A stretch of 64,000 nucleotides of DNA from Puia sp963703355 (GTDB lineage Bacteria > Bacteroidota > Bacteroidia > Chitinophagales > Chitinophagaceae), in NCBI GenBank assembly GCA_963703355.1, contig OY969813.1:4154001-4218000 (forward strand), read 5' to 3'. The notes beneath the pieces were generated by a model. That model was not told the origin of the DNA, searched no databases, and was given only the letters and a program-made list of their open reading frames with translations. This document shows positions 9,901 through 17,095 of the stretch, one piece after another. Within the stretch, counting starts at the first letter, position 1; each line of letters opens with the position of its first letter. The translations under genes and the position numbers were made by a program.

Positions 9901-10548
9901 GTGGCTGTCATTTGTGGCGATCACGGGTACAGCATACTTTTTGGAAAGTTTCAGTAGAAACTGGTTGATCTTTTCCTGTTCAGGAATCTGATGACGTTGT
10001 AATTCGATAAAATAATCATCACCGAAAATATCCAGCCACCATTTGAATTCTTTTTCTGCTTTGTCCTCACCATCATGCAGAATCGTTTGAGGAACATATG
10101 CGCCGATACAACAGGTAGTAGCGATAATTCCGTCATGATATTGTTCGATCAGTGCTTTGTCAATACGGGGATATTTACTGTACATACCCTCAATATATCC
10201 AAGCGAAGTAAGGCGTATAAGGTTCTGATAACCCGTTTTATTTTTTGCCAGCAAGACCTGATGGAAGCGTTCGTCTTTTTGTTCTTTCGTAAAAGCCTTC
10301 TTTGAACGGTCGGCAACGACATAAAATTCACACCCAACTATGGGCTTCACTTTGAGACTGCCATCAGGATTTTTGTGTTTATACGCCTCGGCAACAAAAC
10401 TAAACGCCCCGAACATGTTGCCATGGTCTGTAATTGCCAAAGCGGGCATCCCGTCTTTTACCGCTTTATTATACAGACTCTGTATAGAAGCCGCTCCATC
10501 GAGCAGAGAATATTGTGTGTGTACGTGTAAATGTGAGAAATCGGGCAT
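6910..10548 (-). CDS. dnaE: DNA polymerase III alpha subunit
   Basis: The catalytic subunit of the replicative polymerase, 1212 residues from ATG 10548 (MPDFSHLHVHTQYSLLDG). The frame extends seven codons further to a TTG, but the PHP domain normally begins as placed here. Visible are the N-terminal PHP domain (HLHVHTQYSLLDG), the polymerase core with GPGRGSAAGS and the catalytic PDIDTDFDDEG near residues 425-435, the YQEQVM region, a helix-hairpin-helix area, and a C-terminal OB-fold (IRLAGLVIDAQHRVTKTG). The length is normal for DnaE1. It diverges from the NlpC/P60 gene across a repeat-rich intergenic region. Confidence 0.97.
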   Translation of the reverse strand: MPDFSHLHVHTQYSLLDGAASIQSLYNKAVKDGMPALAITDHGNMFGAFSFVAEAYKHKNPDGSLKVKPIVGCEFYVVADRSKKAFTKEQKDERFHQVLLAKNKTGYQNLIRLTSLGYIEGMYSKYPRIDKALIEQYHDGIIATTCCIGAYVPQTILHDGEDKAEKEFKWWLDIFGDDYFIELQRHQIPEQEKINQFLLKLSKKYAVPVIATNDSHYTDQDDYNAHDILLCINTGEKQSTPGFDDFVNDEINSKNRRFKFPNDQFYLKTQAEMSALFQDIPEAIANTGLVADKVEVLNLKKDILLPAFPIPKEFQIHNDSNLNQWEYLRDITYKGAKKRYTDLTSEITERLDFELFTIKTMGFAGYFLIVGDFIQAGRDMGVFVGPGRGSAAGSVVAYCIGITNIDPIKYNLLFERFLNPDRKSMPDIDTDFDDEGRQKVIDYVVKKYGRNQVAQIVTYGTMAAKMSIKDVARVMDLPLAESNALAKLVPDRPGVSLKRVLHAPLKSKDGEKSLEEKEGIGGDDLELVKKIREIYLGTDLRSRVLHEAERLEGSVRNTGLHAAGIIIAPEDLANIIPVCTAKDSELLVTQIEGSIIEEAGVLKMDFLGLRTLNILKTSLELIRQNHGVEIDIDLIPLDDKKTFELYQRGDTIGTFQFESPGMQKYLRDLKPDKFDDLTAMNALYRPGPMAYIPAFIDRKHGREPIQYDLPVMEEYLKDTYGITVYQEQVMLLAQKLAGFSKGDADVLRKAMGKKQKSILDKMKGQFISGATGNGHAKEALEKIWTDWEAFAQYAFNKSHSTCYAYVAYQTAYLKSHYPSEYMAAVLNHQGNIEKITFFMEECKRMGLKVLGPDVNESKQGFAVNGRGEIRVGLGGLKGVGEAAVFSLIEEREKNGPYISIFDMVKRINQRTVSKKTLESLAYAGAFDCFPQLHRAQYFHIGPGETTTGLEKIIRFGNVVQAQNVSHSNTLFGDSNTYEVQSPKIQNCEQWSLTELLEHEKDVTGMFMSGHPLDHFRFEINHYGILNLAEFNEVKEAVSLQANPGKSIRLAGLVIDAQHRVTKTGKQFGSFTIEDYSGKSEFILWSEDYARYSNYLEKGKNIFFTGFFKMRYNRPEYEFKVDKMFLLESIKPMLTKQLVIDLEARHLNDQMVKFMEKNIKKHPGKASLKFNVQESKTNAKISLYSVENGFEMNDEMAAFLQDCPEFEVQIVSY

Positions 10549-10634
10549 CGGCTTATATTGGACCTGCAATTAACAAATAAAAAAAACGGTCTGATTTTTT
10601 GTAACGAAATATCTGTTCACAATGAACACACATT

Positions 10635-10806
10635 TAAGCCTAAAGCCTAAAGCCTAAAGCCCAAAGCTCAACGTAAAGCTTTATATTAGAAGTATTTCGC
10701 CTTCTGCGTTAAGCGTACAGCGTCAAGCGTTCAGCCCCAGGCCATCAGAAACTAAAAAGTTAAAAGCTGAAAGCTTTGGGTCGTATGCTTCAAGCTTTTG
10801 GCTTAG
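10635..10806. repeat. Composite heptamer element with inverted arms between dnaE and the NlpC gene
   Basis: The left arm (10635-10680) has about six 7-bp units of AAAGCCT/AAGCCTA type. A spacer with an AGAAG/CTTCT hairpin and TTCTGCGTT follows. The right arm (10706-10733) has four exact-period units GCGTTAA, GCGTACA, GCGTCAA and GCGTTCA. A second small inverted pair lies at 10761-10806 (TAAAAGC/TGAAAGC against GCTTCAA/GCTTTTG). The roughly 290-base gap between dnaE and the next gene is mostly this element. Confidence 0.8.
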
Positions 10807-10811
10807 ATTTG

Positions 10812-10819
10812 TATCTTTG
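10812..10819 (+). promoter_or_regulatory. Candidate -7 element of the NlpC/P60 gene
   Basis: TATCTTTG matches the Bacteroidota -7 consensus TAnnTTTG and lies 23 bases before the ATG. No clear TTTG -33 box is found at the usual spacing, since the region upstream is occupied by the repeat arm. Confidence 0.45.
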
Positions 10820-10842
10820 ACCTGTCCAGTATCAACAAAAAA

Positions 10843-11571
10843 ATGAAAAATCAGTTCATTTTCTTACTGCTTCTAATCAATCTGGTAGCCTGCAAGGCAT
10901 TCCAGCCTGCCACCACAAATACTGGCAATACAGAACAGAGGGGCTCAGTAAAACCCCATGCTGCGTTTATTTCCGGCATCTCAACCAGCGAATCAGGTTC
11001 TTCTAACTCCCCGGTTCCCGCAGTCTACAACGGGGTAGCCGGCACAAATACAGGTAGTATGGACCCGCGTACACAACAACAGGTATCAACAAATACAGCC
11101 CTTTCCCAGTCCGGAAACAGCGAATACAGTCCGCTTCAATTTAAGTTTGCGATTCTCACCAATTCGCCGGTTGAAGAGCTTACAAACCTGCGCTTACTGG
11201 TATTTATGGATCAGTGGTATGGAGCCCCATATCATTACGGAGGCAGCAACAGGGATGGAATAGACTGTTCAGCATTCGCGTCCTTGTTGATATCGAGTGT
11301 GTATGACGTAAACCAGCTTCCCCGGGTAAGTTCGGATCAATATCACGCAAGCAAAAGGGTCTCTAAAAAAGACTTAAGGGAGGGCGATCTTGTATTTTTC
11401 CATACCCTGGGCAAAGGACATCGCGTTACACATGTAGGAGTTTACTTATATAATAACCGGTTTGTACACGCATCTATCGCTGGCGTGCAGATCAGTGATT
11501 TGGGTGAAGGCTATTATATGCATCATTATGTTGGCGGTGGTAGGGTTGTTGAGAATGACAGGGCAAACTAA
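10843..11571 (+). CDS. NlpC/P60 (C40) peptidoglycan hydrolase lipoprotein
   Basis: 242 residues. The signal MKNQFIFLLLLINLVAC carries a lipobox Cys at residue 17. A low-complexity Ser/Thr/Gly/Asn-rich linker to about residue 105 follows, then a C40 peptidase domain. The catalytic Cys is near residue 142 (GIDCSAFASLL) and the His near 197 (HVGVYL). The domain cleaves peptide stems of peptidoglycan (D-Glu/mDAP type bonds in the family). It is probably anchored in an envelope membrane and acts in the periplasm. It precedes groES on the same strand but with a 174-base gap, so it is likely a separate unit. Confidence 0.9.
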   Translation: MKNQFIFLLLLINLVACKAFQPATTNTGNTEQRGSVKPHAAFISGISTSESGSSNSPVPAVYNGVAGTNTGSMDPRTQQQVSTNTALSQSGNSEYSPLQFKFAILTNSPVEELTNLRLLVFMDQWYGAPYHYGGSNRDGIDCSAFASLLISSVYDVNQLPRVSSDQYHASKRVSKKDLREGDLVFFHTLGKGHRVTHVGVYLYNNRFVHASIAGVQISDLGEGYYMHHYVGGGRVVENDRAN

Positions 11572-11675
11572 ATTCCTGTCATTTAGCCATTTCTTTCATA
11601 AATCACTGTATAATAAGGGCAGACAGACTGACAAGTCTTCTCATTTGGTCCATTTTGAATGGATTGGTACAGAAT

Positions 11676-11714
11676 TTAGTGTTACCTTGCTGCCCCTTCA
11701 CCAGGGGACACTAA
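11676..11714 (+). promoter_or_regulatory. Hairpin upstream of groES
   Basis: A two-part stem: TTAGTGT (11676-11682) pairs with ACACTAA (11708-11714), and CCCCT (11693-11697) pairs with AGGGG (11703-11707) across a 5-base loop. The 3' sides of the two stems are contiguous and the 5' sides are separated by a 10-base bulge. It ends 31 bases before the groES ATG. The 7-base outer repeat recalls but does not match the CIRCE operator. It could be a DNA operator or an RNA thermosensor-like leader; the choice is inference. Confidence 0.5.
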
Positions 11715-11745
11715 AAAATTTCATTAAAATTAAATTGATACAGTC

Positions 11746-12039
11746 ATGGCTAAAAAGTTAGCGATCTCTCCAATTGCAGGAACCAAAAACAGAGTTTTTG
11801 TGAAACCCGCACCAGCAGAAGAAAAGACTTCCGGAGGCATTATCATCCCAGATACTGCAAAGGAAAAGCCACAACGTGGTGAAGTCGTTGCCATCAGCGA
11901 AATAGATGAAGATGGCAAAAAGCCTATGGTTAAAGTAGGCGATGTTGTATTATATGGTAAATATTCTGGCACAGAAATCAGCTTTGAAGGCCAGGATTTC
12001 CTGAGCATGAGAGAATCGGATATCATTGCCAGATTCTAA
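11746..12039 (+). CDS. groES: Co-chaperonin GroES
   Basis: 97 residues of the 10-kDa chaperonin family. The mobile loop EEKTSGGIIIPDTAKEKP and the roof/base sequence GDVVLYGKYSGTEI are intact. It forms the heptameric lid of the GroEL cage in cytoplasmic protein folding. Upstream lies a bulged hairpin that may be regulatory. groEL follows after 100 bases that include a degenerate 7-bp repeat array, and the two are surely co-transcribed. Confidence 0.97.
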   Translation: MAKKLAISPIAGTKNRVFVKPAPAEEKTSGGIIIPDTAKEKPQRGEVVAISEIDEDGKKPMVKVGDVVLYGKYSGTEISFEGQDFLSMRESDIIARF

Positions 12040-12043
12040 CCAG

Positions 12044-12090
12044 GTATGGGAGTAGGGGGTAGGGGAGTGTGAAAATGCACGTCCTACGTC
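12044..12090. repeat. Heptamer array (GTAGGGN type) plus core block between groES and groEL
   Basis: Four 7-bp units (GTATGGG, AGTAGGG, GGTAGGG, GAGTGTG) start four bases after the groES stop. They are followed by AAAATGCA and TCCTACGTC, which resemble blocks found in the spacers of the heptamer elements at 20.6 kb and 23.4 kb. The remaining bases before groEL are A/T rich, with two TTCAAATT octamers. Confidence 0.6.
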
Positions 12091-12139
12091 AAAAATACAT
12101 TCCAAATTTTTTAATCTTCAAATTTTCAAATTAAATATT

Positions 12140-13783
12140 ATGGCTAAACAACTTTTCTTCGACATCGAAGCAAGAAATAAGATGAAAAAAGGCGTGGACA
12201 TTCTGGCCAATGCCGTGAAAGTAACACTCGGTCCAAAAGGACGTAATGTGGTACTTGAAAAGAAATTCGGTGCACCTTCTATTACAAAAGATGGTGTTAC
12301 GGTAGCTAAGGAAATTGAACTGGAAGACCTGATAGAAAATATGGGCGCCCAGATGGTGAAAGAAGTCGCTTCAAAAACTGCAGATATCGCCGGTGACGGT
12401 ACAACGACCGCAACAGTACTTGCTCAAAGTATTATTAGCGAAGGTTTGAAGAATGTTGCTGCAGGTGCAAATCCGATGGATTTGAAACGCGGTATAGACA
12501 AAGCAGTTATCGCAGTTGTAAACAGTCTTAAGTCTCAGTCACAGACAATCGGTAACGACAGTAAAAAAATTCAGCAGGTGGCTTCTATTTCTTCTAATAA
12601 CGACGATACGATCGGTAAGCTGATCGCTGAAGCATTTGCTAAAGTCGGTAAGGAAGGCGTTATAACTGTAGAAGAGGCAAAGGGTACCGACACCACTGTT
12701 GATGTTGTTGAAGGTATGCAGTTTGATCGCGGTTATATCTCGCCATATTTCGTTACAAACAGCGAAAAAATGGAAGCTGAGCTGCAGAACCCCTACATTC
12801 TTATTTATGATAAGAAGATTTCTGCAATGAAAGATATTCTGCATATTCTGGAAAAGGTTGCGCAGGGTGGTCGTCCGTTGCTGATCATTGCTGAAGACCT
12901 GGAAGGTGAAGCACTGGCCACGCTGGTAGTAAATAAACTACGTGGTACGCTGAAAGTTGCTGCTGTAAAAGCTCCTGGATTCGGTGATCGCAGAAAGGAA
13001 ATGCTGCAGGACATTGCGATCCTTACAAAGGGAATCGTGATCAGCGAAGAACAGGGTTACAAACTTGAAAACGCTGACCTGAGTTATCTCGGTACAGCTG
13101 CTTCAGTTACAATTGACAAAGACAACACGACTGTGGTTGGCGGAAAAGGAAAGAAAGAAGATATCACAGCACGTGTTAATCAAATCAAGGCACAGATCGA
13201 AACCACCACTTCAGATTACGATAAAGAAAAATTACAGGAACGCCTTGCTAAATTAAGCGGTGGTGTTGCTGTTCTTTATATCGGAGCTGCTACAGAAATG
13301 GAAATGAAAGAAAAGAAGGATCGTGTAGACGACGCCCTGCATGCTACAAGAGCTGCTGTGGAGGAAGGCATCGTTCCTGGTGGCGGTGTAGCTTATATCC
13401 GCGCAATCGAAAATCTGGAAAAGCTGAAAGGCGCTTCCAATGAAGATGAAACAACCGGAATTCTGATTGTTAAACGTGCCATTGAAGAACCACTTCGCCA
13501 GATCGTTCACAATTGTGGTATCGAAGGAAGCATCGTAGTTCAGAAAGTGAAAGAAGGTAAAGCCGATTACGGCTTCAATGCACGCACTGAGGTATATGAA
13601 AATCTCTTCAAGGCGGGTGTAATTGATCCGACTAAGGTTACCCGTATAGCGCTTGAAAATGCCGCTTCTATTGCAGGTATGTTGTTAACTACAGAATGTG
13701 TAATTGCCGACAGACCTAAGAAAGAAGAAGCTCATGCGCATCCTGGTGCTGGTGCTCCTGGAATGGGCGGAATGGATTATTAA
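12140..13783 (+). CDS. groEL: Chaperonin GroEL
   Basis: 547 residues, full length. The ATP-binding segment DGTTTATVLA, the apical domain and the Gly/Met-rich C-terminal tail (GAPGMGGMDY) are present. It assembles the 14-mer folding cage that works with GroES. A perfect 12-bp stem with a T-rich tail ends the transcript 28 bases beyond the stop. No second groEL copy is seen in the window. Confidence 0.98.
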   Translation: MAKQLFFDIEARNKMKKGVDILANAVKVTLGPKGRNVVLEKKFGAPSITKDGVTVAKEIELEDLIENMGAQMVKEVASKTADIAGDGTTTATVLAQSIISEGLKNVAAGANPMDLKRGIDKAVIAVVNSLKSQSQTIGNDSKKIQQVASISSNNDDTIGKLIAEAFAKVGKEGVITVEEAKGTDTTVDVVEGMQFDRGYISPYFVTNSEKMEAELQNPYILIYDKKISAMKDILHILEKVAQGGRPLLIIAEDLEGEALATLVVNKLRGTLKVAAVKAPGFGDRRKEMLQDIAILTKGIVISEEQGYKLENADLSYLGTAASVTIDKDNTTVVGGKGKKEDITARVNQIKAQIETTTSDYDKEKLQERLAKLSGGVAVLYIGAATEMEMKEKKDRVDDALHATRAAVEEGIVPGGGVAYIRAIENLEKLKGASNEDETTGILIVKRAIEEPLRQIVHNCGIEGSIVVQKVKEGKADYGFNARTEVYENLFKAGVIDPTKVTRIALENAASIAGMLLTTECVIADRPKKEEAHAHPGAGAPGMGGMDY

Positions 13784-13785
13784 GG

Positions 13786-13799
13786 TAAAAGCTAAAAGC
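13786..13799. repeat. Two TAAAAGC heptamers at the groEL 3' end
   Basis: TAAAAGC occurs twice in tandem, starting two bases after the groEL stop and immediately before the terminator. It is a minimal member of the heptamer family. Confidence 0.55.
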
Positions 13800-13810
13800 T
13801 TCCAAGATAT

Positions 13811-13848
13811 AAGGGGTTGTCCGTATGGACAACCCCTTTTTATATTTT
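13811..13848 (+). terminator. Strong intrinsic terminator of groESL
   Basis: A perfect 12-bp stem, AAGGGGTTGTCC against GGACAACCCCTT with loop GTAT, is followed by a T-rich tail (TTTATATTTT). Confidence 0.92.
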
Positions 13849-13977
13849 CGGTCGGTCACTTCTCATTCAATATACTGATTATCAAATGTTTGAGTGGGAT
13901 TCAAGCATTCCTCACCCAAAGTATTCCGTTTAAGCAACCCAGGATCTACATGATATTGAGTGATGCCGTTTTAATCA

Positions 13978-14025
13978 TTCGGTCATCCTTGTATGGATGC
14001 TGGGCAAATAGCCCATTTGACCGAA
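13978..14025. other. Three-way-junction-like inverted repeat structure in the groEL-Rrf2 gap
   Basis: The 320-base gap between groEL and the convergent Rrf2 gene has no gene. It holds the groESL terminator, this element and a heptamer array. TTCGGTCA (13978-13985) pairs perfectly with TGACCGAA (14018-14025). Inside are two small hairpins, CATCC/GGATG (13984-13999) and TGGGC/GCCCA (14001-14015). Whether it is transcribed is unknown. Confidence 0.45.
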
Positions 14026-14093
14026 GGATTAGGGAAGAATCACTTAAGCATAAAAAGATCCGAGAAGCCTGACAGCTTAACGTGGTTTCCAGA

Positions 14094-14121
14094 GCCTTAA
14101 GCTTTAGGCCTTGAGCCTTAA
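14094..14121. repeat. Heptamer array overlapping the Rrf2 gene 3' end
   Basis: Four exact-period units GCCTTAA, GCTTTAG, GCCTTGA and GCCTTAA. The stop codon of the Rrf2 gene (14104-14106, minus strand) and its last codons lie inside the array, so the repeat contributes coding sequence. Confidence 0.75.
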
Positions 14122-14547
14122 CCCGGAAAGCGTTTTAGGTTTAATGTTCAGGTCAGCGATGGTTTTCTTTTCCAGGAGCTTGAGATTGGCATCCCTGACT
14201 TGTATCAGCACATCGCGCAGCCCGCAATGTTTCTCGTCGCAATTGGAGCATTTTTCATAAAAATACAGGCTTACGCAGGGGAGCAAAGCAATCGGTCCGT
14301 CGATTAAACGCATAACAGTTGCCAGGGTTACGTCTCCGGGATCCTTTCCAAAAAAATAACCTCCGCCTTTTCCCTTTTTACTTTCGAGTATGCCCGCTTT
14401 TTTCAATTCAAGTAGGATATTCTCAAGAAATTTCAAAGGGATTTTTTTCTTTTTAGAAATTTCTGCTATGAGCACAGGGCCATCCGTTTCTTTTTCAGAA
14501 AGATACATGAGAGCCTGAAACGCGTATTGTGACTTTTTAGAAAGCAT
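14104..14547 (-). CDS. Rrf2 family transcriptional regulator
   Basis: 147 residues from ATG 14547 (MLSKKSQYAFQALMYLSE); two codons further upstream is only a TTG. The N-terminal winged helix (IAEISKKKKIPLKFLENILLEL) and wing KGKGGGYFFGK are typical of Rrf2. Four cysteines (PCVSLYFYEKCSNCDEKHCG) match those that ligate a [2Fe-2S] or related cluster in IscR/NsrR/RsrR-type members. It is therefore likely a redox, iron-sulfur or sulfur-responsive DNA-binding regulator. Its targets are not evident. The last codons overlap a 7-bp repeat array. Confidence 0.85.
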   Translation of the reverse strand: MLSKKSQYAFQALMYLSEKETDGPVLIAEISKKKKIPLKFLENILLELKKAGILESKKGKGGGYFFGKDPGDVTLATVMRLIDGPIALLPCVSLYFYEKCSNCDEKHCGLRDVLIQVRDANLKLLEKKTIADLNIKPKTLSGLRLKA

Positions 14548-14599
14548 AGTCAAATTATGTTACAATATAATAACAATATACGACCTAAAGAGTTTCGTG

Positions 14600-14656
14600 G
14601 GTTATGGATTATGAGTTATGAATTATGGGTTTAACTCATAACCATAATCTATAATT
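14600..14656. repeat. Heptamer element, NNTTATG type, with inverted arms
   Basis: Four units GGTTATG, GATTATG, AGTTATG and AATTATG (14600-14627) face three inverted units ACTCATA, ACCATAA and TCTATAA (14634-14654) across a 6-base loop. The element ends on the dapB stop codon. It has the same period and architecture as the AAGCCTA arrays but a different unit. Confidence 0.75.
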
Positions 14657-15368
14657 AAAAACCAAGTACTTCTTTCATCGAAAAGATTCCTTTTTTGTTC
14701 AGAATAAATTCTGCTGCAAGAACGGCACCGCCTGCAAATCCCATTCTGTTATGTGCTGTATGAATAATTTCAATTTCATCAATATCGGAATAATATTTTA
14801 CGGAATGGGTGCCGGGCGCGGGATCTATCCTTTCACTGATGATTGCCAGTTCACCGGTTCCTTCGGCAGGTTTGTTTACCCATTTTTTAAATGACGGAAT
14901 TTCTTGAATGATCTGCTCCGCCAGAGTGATGGCAGTGCCGCTGGGTGCATCTTTTTTTTGTGTGTGATGCAGCTCATGTATTTCTACTGCATAATCGAAG
15001 GGCGACATGAGTCTCGCGAGCTTCTTATTCAGTTCGAAAAATATGTTAACCCCGATGCTGAAATTGCTGGCGTAAATAAAAGCAGTCTGACTTTTTTCAA
15101 ATGCAGTCCGGATCTTATTGTATTCTTCAAGCCATCCCGTAGAGCCGCAAACAACCGGTGTACCGGCTTCTGCGCATTTTAAAAGATTGAATACGGCACT
15201 CGCAGGTCCGGTAAATTCAATGGCAACATCTGCCTTCGATAGATTTTCTCTTGTCAAATCCTGACCATTGTCAAGATCTATTTTCAAAACAATTTCGTGT
15301 CCTTTGGAAACTGCCACCTGTTCAATGGCTTTGCCCATTTTTCCATAACCTATCAGTGCGATTTTCAT
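14655..15368 (-). CDS. dapB: 4-hydroxy-tetrahydrodipicolinate reductase
   Basis: 237 residues from ATG 15368 (MKIALIGYGKMGKAIE); an in-frame ATG six codons upstream is possible, but the nucleotide-binding strand normally starts here. The protein has the NAD(P)-binding GYGKMG motif and the signature ELHHTQKKDAPSGTA with the catalytic His-His and Lys. It catalyses the reductase step of lysine and diaminopimelate biosynthesis in the cytoplasm. It is followed by a heptamer element that abuts the stop codon. Upstream on the same strand lie DUF5683, parB and parA. Confidence 0.95.
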   Translation of the reverse strand: MKIALIGYGKMGKAIEQVAVSKGHEIVLKIDLDNGQDLTRENLSKADVAIEFTGPASAVFNLLKCAEAGTPVVCGSTGWLEEYNKIRTAFEKSQTAFIYASNFSIGVNIFFELNKKLARLMSPFDYAVEIHELHHTQKKDAPSGTAITLAEQIIQEIPSFKKWVNKPAEGTGELAIISERIDPAPGTHSVKYYSDIDEIEIIHTAHNRMGFAGGAVLAAEFILNKKGIFSMKEVLGF

Positions 15369-15441
15369 AGCAGTAAAGATATTCATTCGACATTAACCTG
15401 AAGAATTCTGTCTCCTGGGATGAGGGCTGGCTAACCAATAT

Positions 15442-16140
15442 TCAATGAGTCGACAGCTCTCGGAATTTTGGCTTGTGAAAATTGAACGCAACGGTAATGC
15501 CTGCACTGGGAGTAGGTCCTGACATGATCATAGGTTTGATCTGAAAGCTTAAATCGCTGGAAACATTGAAATCCTTGAGGTGTGCATCTACTGTGGCATC
15601 TACGATATTCAGACCATAGAAAAGCAGGAAGAATAAAACAGAATAATCCTGATTTTTCCGGAAGCTGTCCCTGTTCGTTATAATGCCGTTCTGATCATTA
15701 GTAACAACGAATGGTTTTAATTCCGGTGCGACTTTCGCGAGACTGTCACCTCCAACACTGCCATTGGTCCAAAGGTTTACAGTTACCGTCAACGCATACT
15801 GGCACTTCAGGTACCAGCTTTTATTAAAAAAGAAAGCATAGGCGGGAATACCAATAGCAGCGTACACGATGGGAACTTTCCAATATTTCTTATTGTACAC
15901 CTGGCCGGCACCAGGCAGAATCGCGGAATAAAGAGTTGCCCGTTTTGGATTGTCGTGTAATTTCTTATCAATAGAATCCCGCTGAGCCTGCGTTAAATTT
16001 TTTCCAACATATTGGTTGTCTTTTTTCTCCAGAATGGAGTCAGTCTGTGGATTCACAAGAAGTGTATCCGTATGCTGTGCGCTTACCCGGACGGAAAATA
16101 ACAAACATGCGATGAAGAAAATAAAAAATACCTGCCTCAT
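15442..16140 (-). CDS. DUF5683 family exported/membrane protein
   Basis: 232 residues with a cleavable signal (MRQVFFIFFIACLLFSVRVSAQ). The conserved block NPKRATLYSAILPGAGQVYNKKYWKVPIVYAAI, which I read in pieces, is the hallmark of DUF5683. A second hydrophobic patch is YSVLFFLLFYGLNIVDATVD. The function is unknown. It sits between parB and dapB with small gaps (nine bases to parB), so the four genes are probably one operon. This neighbourhood is common in Bacteroidota. Confidence 0.85.
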   Translation of the reverse strand: MRQVFFIFFIACLLFSVRVSAQHTDTLLVNPQTDSILEKKDNQYVGKNLTQAQRDSIDKKLHDNPKRATLYSAILPGAGQVYNKKYWKVPIVYAAIGIPAYAFFFNKSWYLKCQYALTVTVNLWTNGSVGGDSLAKVAPELKPFVVTNDQNGIITNRDSFRKNQDYSVLFFLLFYGLNIVDATVDAHLKDFNVSSDLSFQIKPMIMSGPTPSAGITVAFNFHKPKFRELSTH

Positions 16141-16149
16141 ACTGAACTC

Positions 16150-17070
16150 TTAGTTAATCTGTACGCCGAGCTGGTCCAGAATTTTGTTTAGTTCCTGCAG
16201 GGAATAATATTCAATATTGATACTGCCTGAACCCTTTGTACTGTGATTCAGTTTGACCCTCGTACTGAAATGAGTTGCTAAAGTATCTTCTATTTTTCTG
16301 TAGGCTTCCGGCAGTCCGGCTTTTACCGATACTTTAACAGCGTGTGGTGTTTTGTAAATTTTCCGAACGAGTTCCTCGGTCTGGCGTACTGATAACGACC
16401 GGTTTTTGATTTCCTGAAAAAGATAAAGTTGTTTATCAATCGTGTCCACATTGATCAGTGCCCGCGCATGTCCCATGGAGATCACAGCACTTCGTAAAGC
16501 AACTTGTATGTCCGGAGGAAGTTTCAAAAGCCGGACGTAATTCGCCACGGTACTTCTTTCTTTTCCCATACGTTCTGCAACCTGTTCCTGTGTATAATTC
16601 AGCTCATCCATCATACGCCGGTAACTGAGTGAGATTTCCATTGCATTCAGGTCTTCTCTCTGCAAATTTTCCAGCAATGCAAGTTCAAGCAATTGCTGAT
16701 CGTTTGCCTGTCGCACGTACACCGGGATATCTTTTAATCCTGCAACACTGCTTGCCCGAAACCTGCGTTCCCCGGAGATGATTCTATATTTTCCCGAAGG
16801 CAGTTTTGCAACAGTGATGGGCTGAATAATATCGTGCATACGTATGGAACCGGCGAGTTCCTGCAGCGCCACTTCGTCAAAATCTTTTCTGGGTTGCTTG
16901 GGATTTGTTTCAATCTGATCGAGCGGGATGCGCAGAATATTTGTAATATTTTCTGCGATGGCAGGTCTCAGATGGCCCGAAGCGGTTTTTAAATCTGCAT
17001 CTATATTCTGAAGCAGTGAACGGATTCCTTTCCCGAGTGCTTCCTTATCTTTCTTATTCGGAGTTGTCAT
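16150..17070 (-). CDS. parB: Chromosome-partitioning protein ParB
   Basis: 306 residues. The N-terminal ParB/Sulfiredoxin CTP-binding domain is visible (IRMHDIIQPITV, SGKYRIISGERRFRAS with the GERRxRA motif). A helix-turn-helix KorB-like region (YTQEQVAERMGKERSTVANYVRLL) and a C-terminal dimerisation segment follow. ParB clamps load at parS sites and organise the origin region. parA lies directly upstream with a 25-base gap. I find no parS-like palindrome in the window. Confidence 0.95.
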   Translation of the reverse strand: MTTPNKKDKEALGKGIRSLLQNIDADLKTASGHLRPAIAENITNILRIPLDQIETNPKQPRKDFDEVALQELAGSIRMHDIIQPITVAKLPSGKYRIISGERRFRASSVAGLKDIPVYVRQANDQQLLELALLENLQREDLNAMEISLSYRRMMDELNYTQEQVAERMGKERSTVANYVRLLKLPPDIQVALRSAVISMGHARALINVDTIDKQLYLFQEIKNRSLSVRQTEELVRKIYKTPHAVKVSVKAGLPEAYRKIEDTLATHFSTRVKLNHSTKGSGSINIEYYSLQELNKILDQLGVQIN

Positions 17071-17095
17071 GCTGGTAAATTCATTTTCAATGGGG

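Noticed and set aside
11572..11745. CIRCE operator for groES
   Set aside because: The outer repeat TTAGTGT/ACACTAA differs from TTAGCACTC-N9-GAGTGCTAA in sequence and spacing, and no hrcA gene is nearby.
13704..14072. An ORF overlapping the groEL end and the following gap
   Set aside because: It reads through the groESL terminator in another frame, overlaps groEL and has no recognisable features.
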